DNA from: a bacterium
Lineage (GTDB): Bacteria; UBA10199; 2-02-FULL-44-16; JAAZCA01
Length of the DNA stretch: 12,919 bases
Direction: 5' to 3'
Assembly: GCA_041648665.1 (NCBI GenBank)
Contig: JBAZOP010000083.1
Location: 1 to 12,919 of the forward strand
Shown here: in pieces, positions 1 to 7,274 of the stretch
Position numbering within the stretch: the stretch's first letter is position 1
Layout: every line of letters begins with the position of its first letter
Notes under the pieces: generated by a model
What the model was told of the DNA's origin: nothing
The model's input: only the letters and a program-made list of their open reading frames with translations
Database searches by the model: none
Program-made: the position numbers and the translations under genes

Positions 1-1392
1 GGGAGGTTTCCCCGCGGGATCACTAACTATGAATATCGCGACCCTGACAAACCCTGCCTTTCACCCGAAGAGGTGGCGGAGATCGCAGCATCAATGTCCA
101 TGGATCAATTCGGATCTTTCTGGCCTGACTGCTCTGACTGGATGCACCTTACGTACGATCAGAAAGCGCTCTGCGAGAAGATCGGCTGCTCGAAGGCGGA
201 CTGGCCGAGCGGGCCATACGGATCTCCTGAGCATGAGCTGGCGCTGCAGTGCGTAAGCGGCTTCAACTGCCCGTCCGGCCCGGGGGGCATGTTCGGGCTG
301 ACGGAGGGGCAAAGAAAGGCTTGCGAGGAGTACGAGGCCTGGGTGAATAAAAACAAGAAGACGATTGAGTTGCAGGGCGCGCCGCGCTACCTCTGCAAGT
401 GGACGCATGATCCTACTTGGCGCAAGGAAGGCGTGGAGGTGCCGAAGAATATACATAAGACGAAATACGGCGTGCATCCTTCCGAGAATTGGGAGTGGGA
501 TCCGCCGAGGAGATACGGGACATGGTCGCCCGAGCAGTCTTATTCGACGGACGGGGATACGATAACTTTCATCACGGACAACGAGTTCGATGGGCCGCTG
601 CCGGTGAACAGGTCCGCATACGCCCCTGACGGCGACTATCGATGGGGAAAGCCGTCGATAGAGCGCGTGACCTTCATCGTGACCGACTCCTGCCCAGTCG
701 CTCCGCTGGCGGACGGCGATACCATCGTTGTCAAGCGCATCGGCACTGCGTCCCTGGATGTCGCTCTCGATCATCCCGACGCTCCGATCACCGATTTCAA
801 AGTCGGGTTCACATACGAAGGTATGAATCTTGAATGCGATAAGGATGATGTGGATGGGGAATGCCCTGCTGAGGATTATCAGATGCAATTATTGTTCATG
901 GACTCGGCGGCCATGGCGATGAAAGAAGGCGGACACGATGCTTATTCGAGTTGGCTCGAAAATGTCGGCGTCTGGGCGCGATTCTTTCTTTTGGACCTGG
1001 AATGGGCCGGTGATAATGAAACGGATGTTGTAATATCCGACAGGGCCGACGAGAGCAATGTGACAGTGCCGAACAACAAGGATGTAGCGGGTATCGATCT
1101 GCGTCTTTTTACAGGGTGGGATTGGAGATTGGAGCAAAAATTGGGGGACGGCGTGGTCGGCTGGCATGAGTATACGAAATACGGCGATATGGACATAAGG
1201 CATATCTACATAACCAACCGCTATTGGCAGGCGCAATATGATGACGCCAGGGCAGGAGACATCTTCAATAAGGATGTGGGGGACGCTGAGCGCATGCTCT
1301 CCGACTTGGAGGGATGGGAGGATATGAACAATAAGGCGGCACCCTTCGGTTTCTACAAACGCGACGTCATACCCGGCAAATTCATGCACTGA
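1..1392 (+). CDS. Uncharacterised Cys/Trp-rich acidic protein, 5'-truncated by the window edge
   Basis: I do not recognise this protein. The frame has no stop from base 1 and 463 residues are visible, so the true start lies outside the window. A GTG at 73 and an ATG at 94 are possible internal starts, but the codons before them also read as sensible protein (residues 9-26, NYEYRDPDKPCLSPEEVA), so I treat the gene as entering from the left. Counting from the edge, there are 11 cysteines, eight of them in the first 132 residues (19, 44, 58, 63, 84, 90, 108, 132) and three later (231, 279, 288). Tryptophan, Asp and Glu are abundant and no membrane segment is visible. The Cys pattern would suit disulfides in an exported protein, but any signal peptide would be off-window. 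AT-richer codons appear towards the 3' half. A strong terminator follows, so it is transcriptionally separate from the next gene. Function unknown. Confidence 0.7.
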   Translation, partial: GRFPRGITNYEYRDPDKPCLSPEEVAEIAASMSMDQFGSFWPDCSDWMHLTYDQKALCEKIGCSKADWPSGPYGSPEHELALQCVSGFNCPSGPGGMFGLTEGQRKACEEYEAWVNKNKKTIELQGAPRYLCKWTHDPTWRKEGVEVPKNIHKTKYGVHPSENWEWDPPRRYGTWSPEQSYSTDGDTITFITDNEFDGPLPVNRSAYAPDGDYRWGKPSIERVTFIVTDSCPVAPLADGDTIVVKRIGTASLDVALDHPDAPITDFKVGFTYEGMNLECDKDDVDGECPAEDYQMQLLFMDSAAMAMKEGGHDAYSSWLENVGVWARFFLLDLEWAGDNETDVVISDRADESNVTVPNNKDVAGIDLRLFTGWDWRLEQKLGDGVVGWHEYTKYGDMDIRHIYITNRYWQAQYDDARAGDIFNKDVGDAERMLSDLEGWEDMNNKAAPFGFYKRDVIPGKFMH

Positions 1393-1422
1393 GGTCTATA
1401 TGAACATCAATGTGCTGATCTC

Positions 1423-1450
1423 AAAGGCGCCCTCCTGGGCGCCTTTTTTT
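1423..1450 (+). terminator. Rho-independent terminator after the first gene
   Basis: A 10-bp perfect stem (1423-1432 with 1437-1446) encloses the 4-nt loop TCCT. The core is GGCGCC and the T run reaches 1450. It lies 30 nt after the stop codon of the upstream gene and points the same way, so it should end that transcript before the nucleotidyltransferase-like gene. Confidence 0.9.
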
Positions 1451-1494
1451 CGGATGTTTGCAGACTGTTGCAAAGCCCGGCGGGGCATGACAGT

Positions 1495-2139
1495 ATGCGC
1501 CCCATGTCGAAGAAGCCGGTGAAGAAGGTCAATGCTAAGGTTAAGATCAAGGCCAAGGCCCGGCCCAAATCCAAGGTGAAACCTGCAAAAGTCTCCGTTG
1601 ATTTCGAGGGAATGCCGGTGAAGCAGATCGCGGCTCTGATAAGCGACCACCTTGCGCAGGCTGGCTACGACCCCGTGCTGACCGGCCGAGGGTGCGCGGC
1701 CGCCTACATAGGGGCCAAGCTCAGGGCCGACGCCCTCGATTTCGTGCTCACCGAGCACGAGGTGCCTGAACTCGCGGACGCGATGAAGGCCATCGGTTTC
1801 TCGCGCACCGGGATCTATACGTTCGAGAGCCGAAAGTGCCCTGTGGACGTGATCTTCTCGCCCCCGCCGCTCGCCGTCGGAGACGACCTCGTGAAAGAAA
1901 TCGCCACGATGAAGATAAAGGGATGCAAGGTGAGGCTCCTCAACCCCACCGACTGCGTGCGCCAACGGCTCGCCATGTACTATCGCTGGGGCGACAGAGA
2001 GGCGTTCGAGGACGCCGTGGAGATGGCGCAGAGCTACGAGATCGACATGGAGCTGGTGAAGAAGTGGTCCGATTGGGAGTGGTGCGGCGATGGATATGGG
2101 GAGTTTGTGCGGGAACTGACGGAGAGAAAAAAACAATGA
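1495..2139 (+). CDS. Nucleotidyltransferase-like protein with degenerate active site and Lys-rich N-terminal tail
   Basis: A protein of about 214 aa. Residues 1-34 are a Lys/Ala/Pro/Val-rich low-complexity tail. The rest follows the plan of small bacterial nucleotidyltransferase-fold proteins: a VLTGRGCAAAYIG segment (61-73) where the family usually has GG[S/A], RADALDFVL (77-85) where it usually has SxDxDF, a third-Asp strand PVDVIF (116-121), and a C-terminal PTDCVRQRLAMYYRW segment (151-165) typical of the family. The second Gly of the GG turn is Arg67, and the first Asp of the DxD pair is Ala80, with Asp82 kept. Catalysis is therefore doubtful. The family pattern is from memory, not an alignment. 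I chose ATG 1495 because of a weak GGGG at 1482-1485. ATG 1504 or TTG 1468 are alternatives. The next gene follows within 26 nt. The cellular role is unknown; related folds occur in toxin-antitoxin and antibiotic-modifying enzymes, but no partner is visible here. Confidence 0.75.
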   Translation: MRPMSKKPVKKVNAKVKIKAKARPKSKVKPAKVSVDFEGMPVKQIAALISDHLAQAGYDPVLTGRGCAAAYIGAKLRADALDFVLTEHEVPELADAMKAIGFSRTGIYTFESRKCPVDVIFSPPPLAVGDDLVKEIATMKIKGCKVRLLNPTDCVRQRLAMYYRWGDREAFEDAVEMAQSYEIDMELVKKWSDWEWCGDGYGEFVRELTERKKQ

Positions 2140-2153
2140 ACGACACCAAGCAA

Positions 2154-2159
2154 AAGGAG
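2154..2159 (+). promoter_or_regulatory. Shine-Dalgarno site deciding the M20 peptidase start
   Basis: A perfect AAGGAG lies 6 nt before the ATG at 2166. The earlier in-frame ATG at 2136 overlaps the previous stop codon (ATGA) but has only a distant GGAG. The stronger site favours 2166. Confidence 0.75.
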
Positions 2160-2165
2160 ATAATC

Positions 2166-3545
2166 ATGGAAAAAGTGCTCAAGTACATAAAGGAAAACGA
2201 GAAGAACCACCTGGACCAGATGTTCGACTGCGTGCGCATGGAAACGATCTCGGCGCTGCCGGAGAAGGAGCCGGAGATCCGCAAGTGCGGCGAGTGGCTC
2301 GTGAAGAAACTCAAGTCCATAGGCTTCGACAACGCCTCTCTCAAGGAGACCGGCGGGTTTCCGGCGGTCTACGGCGAGTGGCTCAAGGCAGGCAAGGACA
2401 AACCCACGATCATGGTCTACGGACACTACGACGTGCAGCCGGTCGACCCGATCGACAAGTGGAAGACCCCTCCGTTCGAGCCCACGATCAAGGGCGACTA
2501 CGTCTACGGAAGGGGCACCTGCGACGACAAGACGCAGTTGCTCACCCACGTCTTCGCGATCGAATCGATCATGAAGACCGAGGGTAAGCTCCCGGTGAAC
2601 ATCAAGTTCTTCCTCGAGAGCGAGGAGGAGGGCGGCAGCGGCAGCACGCCCAAGTTCGTGGAGGAGCACAAGGACCTGCTGGCCTGCGACGCGGTCTCCC
2701 TCTCCGATACTTCGTGGCCTTCACCGGAACTGCCTACCATCATCTACGCATTGCGAGGCATTGCCTACTTCCAGGTGAAGGTGTGCGGCCCGAACCGCGA
2801 CCTGCACTCCGGCGTCTACGGCGGCAAGGTCCAGAACCCGCTTACGGCCATGGCGCGCATAATCGCGAAGCTGCACGATGACGACGGCCGTATCGCGATC
2901 CCGGGCATATACGACGACGTGCTGCCGCTCACCGATGCGGAGCGCAAGGAGTTCGCAAAGGTGAGCGAACCCGACGCTGCCTTGATGAAGGACCTGGGCG
3001 TGAATGCGCTCTGGGGTGAGAAAGGCTACACCGCTACCGAGCGCAACTGGGCGAGGCCGGCGCTGGACGTCAACGGCATCTGGGGCGGCTACATGGCCGA
3101 GGGCTCCAAAACCGTCATTGCCTCGGAGGGGGGCTTCAAGATCAGCATGAGGCTCGTGGCCAACCAGAAGATCGAGCGCGTGCGCAAATTGCTTTCGGAC
3201 TACATCAACAAGATCTGCCCGCCGGGAGCGACCGCAGAGGTCACCTTCATGCACGGCGGCGAACCGGTAATGGTCCCCATCGACAATCCGTTCATCGGCT
3301 GCGCCAAGGAAGCGGTCGAAAAGGCCTTCGGCAAGAGGCCGGTGCTGGTGCGCGAGGGCGCGTCCGTGCCTATCACCGCGACCTTCCTCTCCGCGCTCAA
3401 GGCGCCTTCGATCTTCATGGGCTTCGGCCTCGTGGACGACGACATCCACTCGCCCAACGAGAAATTCAAACTGAGCCACTTCTACAAGGGCATAGTGGCC
3501 TGCGCGCATTTCTACGAGAGCGCCGCTTCCGTGAAGGTCAAGTGA
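2166..3545 (+). CDS. M20-family metallopeptidase (dipeptidase / ArgE-DapE-like)
   Basis: Predicted cytoplasmic di-zinc amidohydrolase of 459 aa, the usual length for M20 dipeptidases of the CNDP/PepV-like type. It probably cleaves dipeptides or an N-acyl amino acid; the exact substrate cannot be read from sequence. All expected active-site positions are present: YGHYDVQP (His87 ligand, Asp89), RGTCDDK (Asp120 bridging ligand), EEEGGS (Glu154 general base, Glu155 ligand), SLSD (Asp181), DLHSG (His214, lid domain) and DDDIHSP (His428 ligand). The lid/dimerisation domain spans roughly residues 195-310. The start at 2166 is supported by a perfect AAGGAG. An upstream ATG at 2136 would add 10 residues and create a 4-nt overlap with the previous gene. 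The downstream methyltransferase starts 4 nt after the stop, so the genes are probably co-transcribed and perhaps translationally coupled. No signal peptide is seen. Confidence 0.92.
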   Translation: MEKVLKYIKENEKNHLDQMFDCVRMETISALPEKEPEIRKCGEWLVKKLKSIGFDNASLKETGGFPAVYGEWLKAGKDKPTIMVYGHYDVQPVDPIDKWKTPPFEPTIKGDYVYGRGTCDDKTQLLTHVFAIESIMKTEGKLPVNIKFFLESEEEGGSGSTPKFVEEHKDLLACDAVSLSDTSWPSPELPTIIYALRGIAYFQVKVCGPNRDLHSGVYGGKVQNPLTAMARIIAKLHDDDGRIAIPGIYDDVLPLTDAERKEFAKVSEPDAALMKDLGVNALWGEKGYTATERNWARPALDVNGIWGGYMAEGSKTVIASEGGFKISMRLVANQKIERVRKLLSDYINKICPPGATAEVTFMHGGEPVMVPIDNPFIGCAKEAVEKAFGKRPVLVREGASVPITATFLSALKAPSIFMGFGLVDDDIHSPNEKFKLSHFYKGIVACAHFYESAASVKVK

Positions 3546-3549
3546 GGCG

Positions 3550-4299
3550 ATGACCCAGGGGGACGTCAATCGAGAATATTACGCGAGCAAGTCGCCGGGC
3601 CGCACCGACTATTGGCGGCTGATGGCTGCGCCGCGATTCCGCATGAGGACCTTCCTCGGTCTGCTCGCGGACGTCAGGCCGGAGAGCATCGTGGAGCTCG
3701 GCTGCGGCAGCGGTCTTTTGCTCGAAGAGATCAAAAAGACCTTTCCTGCCGCCCGCCTCTGCGGCATGGATTTCTCCGAGAGCCTGATCGAGTCCGACAG
3801 GGTTGCCGACCCCTCCATCGACTGGAGGGTGGCGGACCTCGATGATGAGCGCGAATTTCCCCACGGCGTGGCCGCATCCTTCGATGCGGTGATCGCCTCG
3901 GAGATCATCGAGCATCTGGATCATCCTCAAGCGCTGCTCCACAACGCATTGCAGCTGGCCAAGCCGGGCGGCGGGGTGCTCATGCTATCGACCCAGAGCG
4001 GGAAGGTATATGAGACCGAGAGGTCGGTGGGCCACAAGCGGCACTTTTCCGCGGCCGAGATGCGGGATGCGCTCGCCTCTTCCGGCTGGGAACCGATCCG
4101 CGTCTGGAACGCCGGTTTCCCTTTTCACGATATGGCCAAGTTTTTCGCGAACATCTCGCCTGAGCGCACGATGCGCGCATATAGCGAAAGGCCTTACGCT
4201 GCTTCGCAGCGGCTGGTCTGCGCGATACTCAGGGCGGCGTACATGTTAAATTCGAAAACCAGGGGCGCACAGCTCTTCGCGATCGCCCGGAGGGCATAG
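3550..4299 (+). CDS. Class I SAM-dependent methyltransferase (UbiG/Methyltransf_11-like)
   Basis: A 249-aa Rossmann-fold methyltransferase. Motif I VELGCGSG (48-55) binds S-adenosylmethionine, Asp74 in GMDFSES is the acidic residue at the end of beta-2, ADLDD (95-99) is the adenine-side acidic motif, and IIEHLDHP (119-126) follows beta-4 as in UbiG-type enzymes. KPGGGVLML (138-146) is the usual post-III segment, and GHKRHFSAAEM (161-171) is a common substrate-side feature of small-molecule or lipid/sugar methyltransferases. The substrate is not predictable. It begins 4 nt after the M20 gene and is followed 10 nt later by another methyltransferase. The cluster context does not reveal a pathway. 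The start is supported by the tight junction and by MTQGDVNREYYASK, a typical N-terminus for this family. No membrane segments are seen, so it is presumably cytosolic. Confidence 0.88.
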   Translation: MTQGDVNREYYASKSPGRTDYWRLMAAPRFRMRTFLGLLADVRPESIVELGCGSGLLLEEIKKTFPAARLCGMDFSESLIESDRVADPSIDWRVADLDDEREFPHGVAASFDAVIASEIIEHLDHPQALLHNALQLAKPGGGVLMLSTQSGKVYETERSVGHKRHFSAAEMRDALASSGWEPIRVWNAGFPFHDMAKFFANISPERTMRAYSERPYAASQRLVCAILRAAYMLNSKTRGAQLFAIARRA

Positions 4300-4309
4300 G
4301 CGGGAAGGC

Positions 4310-5077
4310 ATGATAAAAGGGACGGAGAAACAATTCGGCTACGAGTGGGAATTCTACAATGAGATTATCCCTCTGCACGAGCGCCAGTTCGAACAGTGGA
4401 TACAGCCCGTGCCGCTATCCTTCTTTCGCGGCAAGCGATTCCTCGATGCGGGCTGCGGCATCGGCCGCAACAGCCTCTGGCCGCTCAAGGCCGGCGCCGC
4501 CTCGGGCTACGCGTTCGACTACGATCCGCGGACCGTGGGCGTTGCGAAGGAAAATCTCAAAGAGTATCCCAACTGCGGCGTGGGCTTCGAGTCTATCTAC
4601 GATATCGCCTATGAGAGCGAATTCGACGCGGCATTCTGCATCGGGGTGATCCATCATCTGGCGCAGCCCAGGGAGGCGGTGGAGAGGCTCGTTCGCGCGC
4701 TCAAGCCCGGCGGCACCCTCATCATCTGGGTCTATGCGCGCGAGGGAAACGAGCGCTATCTCGCGTTCGAGGAGCCGCTCAGGAAATATTTCACGTCGAG
4801 GGTGCATCCATGCATCACCAGGTACATCTCCATCATCCTCACGGCCTTGCTCAAGACATACCTGGCTTTGCCCAGCCCCAATCCATATCTTCGCGAGCTC
4901 AAGGAGCGTTCCTTCAGGCACGTGGAGGCCATGGTCTTCGATCAGCTCATCCCCCGCATCTCGCGCTACTTCACGCAGGATGAGGTGAGGGCGCTCATAG
5001 AGGGACTGCCGATCAGGATCCGGCACCTCACGCACACCAATGCGATGTCCTGGACGCTCGTCGCGGAGAAGTTGTAA
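4310..5077 (+). CDS. Class I SAM-dependent methyltransferase (second of tandem pair)
   Basis: A 255-aa methyltransferase with motif I FLDAGCGIGRN (44-54), Asp70 ending beta-2 (YAFDYD), IGVIHHLAQP (111-120) after beta-4 and LKPGGTLIIWVY (131-142). The N-terminal FGYEWEFYNEI block (9-19) resembles methyltransferases found in glycan or natural-product clusters. Residues 160-240 form a helical, partly hydrophobic substrate-side region unlike the preceding gene, so the pair looks like two separate family members, not a fresh duplication. It starts 10 nt after the previous stop, with GGGAAGG close upstream (4302-4308). The substrate is unknown. It is the last protein gene before the tRNA and the stretch after it shows no convincing terminator hairpin, so read-through into the tRNA-tig unit is possible. 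Confidence 0.88.
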   Translation: MIKGTEKQFGYEWEFYNEIIPLHERQFEQWIQPVPLSFFRGKRFLDAGCGIGRNSLWPLKAGAASGYAFDYDPRTVGVAKENLKEYPNCGVGFESIYDIAYESEFDAAFCIGVIHHLAQPREAVERLVRALKPGGTLIIWVYAREGNERYLAFEEPLRKYFTSRVHPCITRYISIILTALLKTYLALPSPNPYLRELKERSFRHVEAMVFDQLIPRISRYFTQDEVRALIEGLPIRIRHLTHTNAMSWTLVAEKL

Positions 5078-5102
5078 AAAATAGAGATAGACCCCCTTTT
5101 TC

Positions 5103-5131
5103 TTGCTATCGGTCTTCAAAATAGCTAATTT
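5103..5131 (+). promoter_or_regulatory. Candidate sigma-70 promoter for tRNA-Leu / tig unit
   Basis: TTGCTA (5103-5108) and TAATTT (5126-5131) are separated by 17 nt and sit in an AT-rich gap within otherwise GC-rich sequence. Initiation near 5138 would place the tRNA 5' end about 30 nt into the transcript, leaving a short leader for RNase P. The match to consensus is partial and was judged by eye. No heat-shock (CIRCE or sigma-32-like) element was recognised here. Confidence 0.4.
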
Positions 5132-5167
5132 GACCCATCTTTTCTGCTGTTTTCAGTCTTTTTTTAT

Positions 5168-5249
5168 GCGAGGATGGCGGAACTGGCAGACGCGCCAGAC
5201 TTAGGATCTGGTGGAGAAATCCATGGGGGTTCAAATCCCCCTCCTCGCA
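5168..5249 (+). tRNA. tRNA-Leu (anticodon UAG)
   Basis: A complete class II tRNA cloverleaf. The acceptor stem GCGAGGA (5168-5174) pairs fully with TCCTCGC (5242-5248), and the discriminator is A5249. The anticodon stem CCAGA/TCTGG (5195-5199, 5207-5211) holds the 7-nt loop CTTAGGA with anticodon TAG at 5202-5204, which reads CUN leucine codons. A long variable arm TGGA-GAAA-TCCA (5212-5223) is diagnostic of Leu/Ser/Tyr tRNAs. The T-arm GGGGG-TTCAAAT-CCCCC spans 5225-5241. The 3' CCA is not encoded and must be added by CCA-adding enzyme. It lies 30 nt before tig, so the tRNA and the trigger-factor mRNA probably share a primary transcript. Confidence 0.97.
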
Positions 5250-5268
5250 CATTAACACACCTGATTGC

Positions 5269-5274
5269 AGGGGG
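5269..5274 (+). promoter_or_regulatory. Shine-Dalgarno site deciding the tig start
   Basis: AGGGGG lies 5 nt before ATG 5280. An upstream in-frame TTG at 5265 overlaps this site and is unlikely to be the start. Counting from ATG 5280 gives 444 aa, normal for trigger factor. Confidence 0.7.
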
Positions 5275-5279
5275 TTCCG

Positions 5280-6614
5280 ATGAAAGAGAAGACGGATAAG
5301 ACGGACAAACCGGAAATGGTCGAGGTCATCGACTCCATCCGCCGCTCGCTCGCCATCCATGTCTCCGCTGCGGCGGTGGACAAGGCGTTTGGCGAGGCGC
5401 TGGAGAAGGTGGGGCAAGAGGCCAAACTCCCCGGCTTTCGCAAGGGCAAGGTGCCGGAAAGCGTGGTGATGCAGAAGTTCGGCCACGAGGTCGAGGCCGA
5501 GGCCCTGCAGATCGCGATCCGTTCGAGCTATCCGGACGCCCTGAAGGAATCCGGCGTAATACCGCTCTCCGATCCTCGCGTCGAGGGCGCGGGCAAGTTT
5601 GAGAAGGGCAAGCCGTTCGAGTACAAGGCCGTCGTCGAGATATATCCTGACGTGAAGGTGAAAAAATACGACGGTCTCTCCCTCACGACTGAGAAGATCG
5701 AGGTGACGGACGAGGACGTGGAGGCCGAGCTCAGGGGCCTCCAGCGACAGATGACGCAGCTCGAGCCCAACCCCTCCGGCGCGATCGGCGAGGGCATGGT
5801 CGCCATGATCGATTTCAAGGGCACTGCCGGCGGAAAGGTTTTCGAGGGGAGCCAGGCCGAGAATTACGTGGTGGATTTCGGCGCAGGCCACCTGCTCGAG
5901 CAGTTCGAATCCCAGATCGTGGGCATGAAGGCGGGCGAGGAACGAAACATCTCGTTCCACTATCCGACCGATTTCTTCAGGCGCGAGATCGCGGGCAAGA
6001 AGGGCGAGTTCAACGTGAAGGTGAAGGAGGTCCGCCGCAAGGTCGTGCCGAAGCTGGACGACGATTTCGCCAAGGAGCTTGGCGACCACAAGACCCTGGG
6101 GGACGTGCGGGTCGAGATAAAGAGGCGCATCGCGGAGTATCGCGAGGGCATGGCGCAGGCCGCGCTTCGCGAGCAGGCGATCCGCGCGATCATCTCGGAG
6201 CACAAGGACCTCGCGGTCCCCACCGCGCTCATCGACGCCGAGCTGGGCAACATGCTCGAGCAGCTCAAACGCAACGCGCAGTCGCGCGGCCAGAAGTTCG
6301 ACGCCTCCAAAATCGATTCGCGCGAGTTCGTGAAGCACAACATCAAGGAGGCCACGGACAGGGCTCGCGGCTACATGCTCACGAGGGCCATATCTGAGGC
6401 AGAGAAACTCAGCGTATCTGAGGAGGAGATGGAGGAGAGGATCAAGCGCATGGCCTCTGATTCGCGCAACCAGTTGGCGAAGGTTAAGGAATATCTAAAT
6501 AAGAACAATATGATAGAGAGTCTTCGCTCCCAAATCCTCTTCGAGAAAACCCTTGATTTAGTGGTGAGCAAGGCTAAGATCAAAACGGAAAAGCCAAAAA
6601 AAGAGAAAAAATAA
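5280..6614 (+). CDS. tig: Trigger factor, ribosome-associated chaperone / peptidyl-prolyl isomerase
   Basis: A 444-aa protein matching the usual trigger factor length (about 430-450). It binds the ribosome near the exit tunnel and shields nascent chains in the cytoplasm. The N-terminal ribosome-binding domain carries the signature LPGFRKGKVP (50-59), with the GFRxGK docking loop intact. An FKBP-like PPIase domain lies at about 165-253 (EGMVAMIDFKG at its start). The C-terminal helical chaperone 'arms' run from about 255 to 435 and the protein ends in a Lys-rich tail. The start is ATG 5280, with AGGGGG 5 nt upstream. It is placed after tRNA-Leu and before clpP, the standard tig-clpP-clpX order. 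The last 150 nt are noticeably AT-richer than the body of the gene. Only 36 nt separate it from clpP, with no real terminator, so co-transcription is likely. Confidence 0.97.
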   Translation: MKEKTDKTDKPEMVEVIDSIRRSLAIHVSAAAVDKAFGEALEKVGQEAKLPGFRKGKVPESVVMQKFGHEVEAEALQIAIRSSYPDALKESGVIPLSDPRVEGAGKFEKGKPFEYKAVVEIYPDVKVKKYDGLSLTTEKIEVTDEDVEAELRGLQRQMTQLEPNPSGAIGEGMVAMIDFKGTAGGKVFEGSQAENYVVDFGAGHLLEQFESQIVGMKAGEERNISFHYPTDFFRREIAGKKGEFNVKVKEVRRKVVPKLDDDFAKELGDHKTLGDVRVEIKRRIAEYREGMAQAALREQAIRAIISEHKDLAVPTALIDAELGNMLEQLKRNAQSRGQKFDASKIDSREFVKHNIKEATDRARGYMLTRAISEAEKLSVSEEEMEERIKRMASDSRNQLAKVKEYLNKNNMIESLRSQILFEKTLDLVVSKAKIKTEKPKKEKK

Positions 6615-6650
6615 CGATTTTTGACGAATTTTTCAGAAAAATGAGGGGAT

Positions 6651-7274
6651 ATGATCAAAAATGAACTGATCCCAATGGTTATTGAACAGAGCCAACGGGG
6701 GGAACGCGCCTATGACATATACTCCCGGCTCCTCAAGGATCGTATAATATTCCTCGGGTCGCCTATAAACGATGAGATAGCCAATGTGATCATCGCCCAG
6801 CTGCTCTTCCTGGAATCAGAGGACCCTGACAAGGACATACACCTCTACGTGAACTCGCCGGGCGGGAGCGTCACCGCGGGTCTCGCGATCTACGACACCA
6901 TACAATATGTGCGCCCCGAGATCTCCACGCTCTGCATGGGCCAGGCCGCCAGCATGGGCGCGCTCCTTCTGGCTGCCGGCGCCAAGGGAAAACGGTTCGC
7001 GCTTCCCAACTCCAGGATCATGATCCACCAGCCCATGGGCGGCTTTCAGGGGCAGGCCTCGGACATCGCGATCCACGCCAGGGAGATCCTGCGCGTGCGC
7101 GAGGACGTGAACAAGATACTGGCCAAGCACACGGGCCGGGATATCAAGAAGGTGGAGACGGACACGGACCGCGACTACTTCATGACGTGCCAGGAGGCGA
7201 AGGACTACGGGCTGATCGACGAGATTGTGACCTACAGGCCGGCTAAGGTAGAGGCCGTCGAGGTGAAAAAATGA
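6651..7274 (+). CDS. clpP: ATP-dependent Clp protease proteolytic subunit ClpP
   Basis: A 207-aa serine peptidase subunit that assembles into the double-heptamer chamber of ClpXP. The catalytic triad is complete: Ser101 in GQAASMGA, His126 in IMIHQPMGG and Asp175 in DTDRDYF. The oxyanion-loop segment VNSPGGSV (67-74) and the handle region GQASDIAIHAREIL (134-147) are canonical. The N-terminus includes the expected short propeptide region before the mature axial loop. The start ATG 6651 has GAGGGG just upstream (6643-6648). Its stop overlaps the clpX start as ATGA (7271-7274), so the two subunits are probably translationally coupled. No second clpP is present in the window. Confidence 0.98.
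   Translation: MIKNELIPMVIEQSQRGERAYDIYSRLLKDRIIFLGSPINDEIANVIIAQLLFLESEDPDKDIHLYVNSPGGSVTAGLAIYDTIQYVRPEISTLCMGQAASMGALLLAAGAKGKRFALPNSRIMIHQPMGGFQGQASDIAIHAREILRVREDVNKILAKHTGRDIKKVETDTDRDYFMTCQEAKDYGLIDEIVTYRPAKVEAVEVKK

Noticed and set aside
1836..2165. Upstream extension of the M20 peptidase frame across the previous gene
   Set aside because: The extension is Arg-rich out-of-frame sequence of the nucleotidyltransferase-like gene. The peptidase starts at 2166 (or 2136).
5111..5135. GGTC...GACC inverted repeat around AGCT near the tRNA promoter, as an operator
   Set aside because: The outer 4-bp arms and the inner palindrome have different centres and most intervening positions do not pair. 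Likely chance.
5078..5167. T-rich stretches after the second methyltransferase as an intrinsic terminator
   Set aside because: No GC-rich stem precedes either T run.
5106..6338. A 410-codon minus-strand frame antisense to tig that also covers the tRNA
   Set aside because: Composition is the complement of tig codons, it has no recognisable motifs, and it overlaps an essential gene and a tRNA.
6615..6650. TTTTT-CAG-AAAAA in the tig-clpP gap as a terminator, or TTGACG as a clpP promoter
   Set aside because: The stem is only A-T pairs without a GC core, and no -10 element lies at proper spacing before the clpP start.
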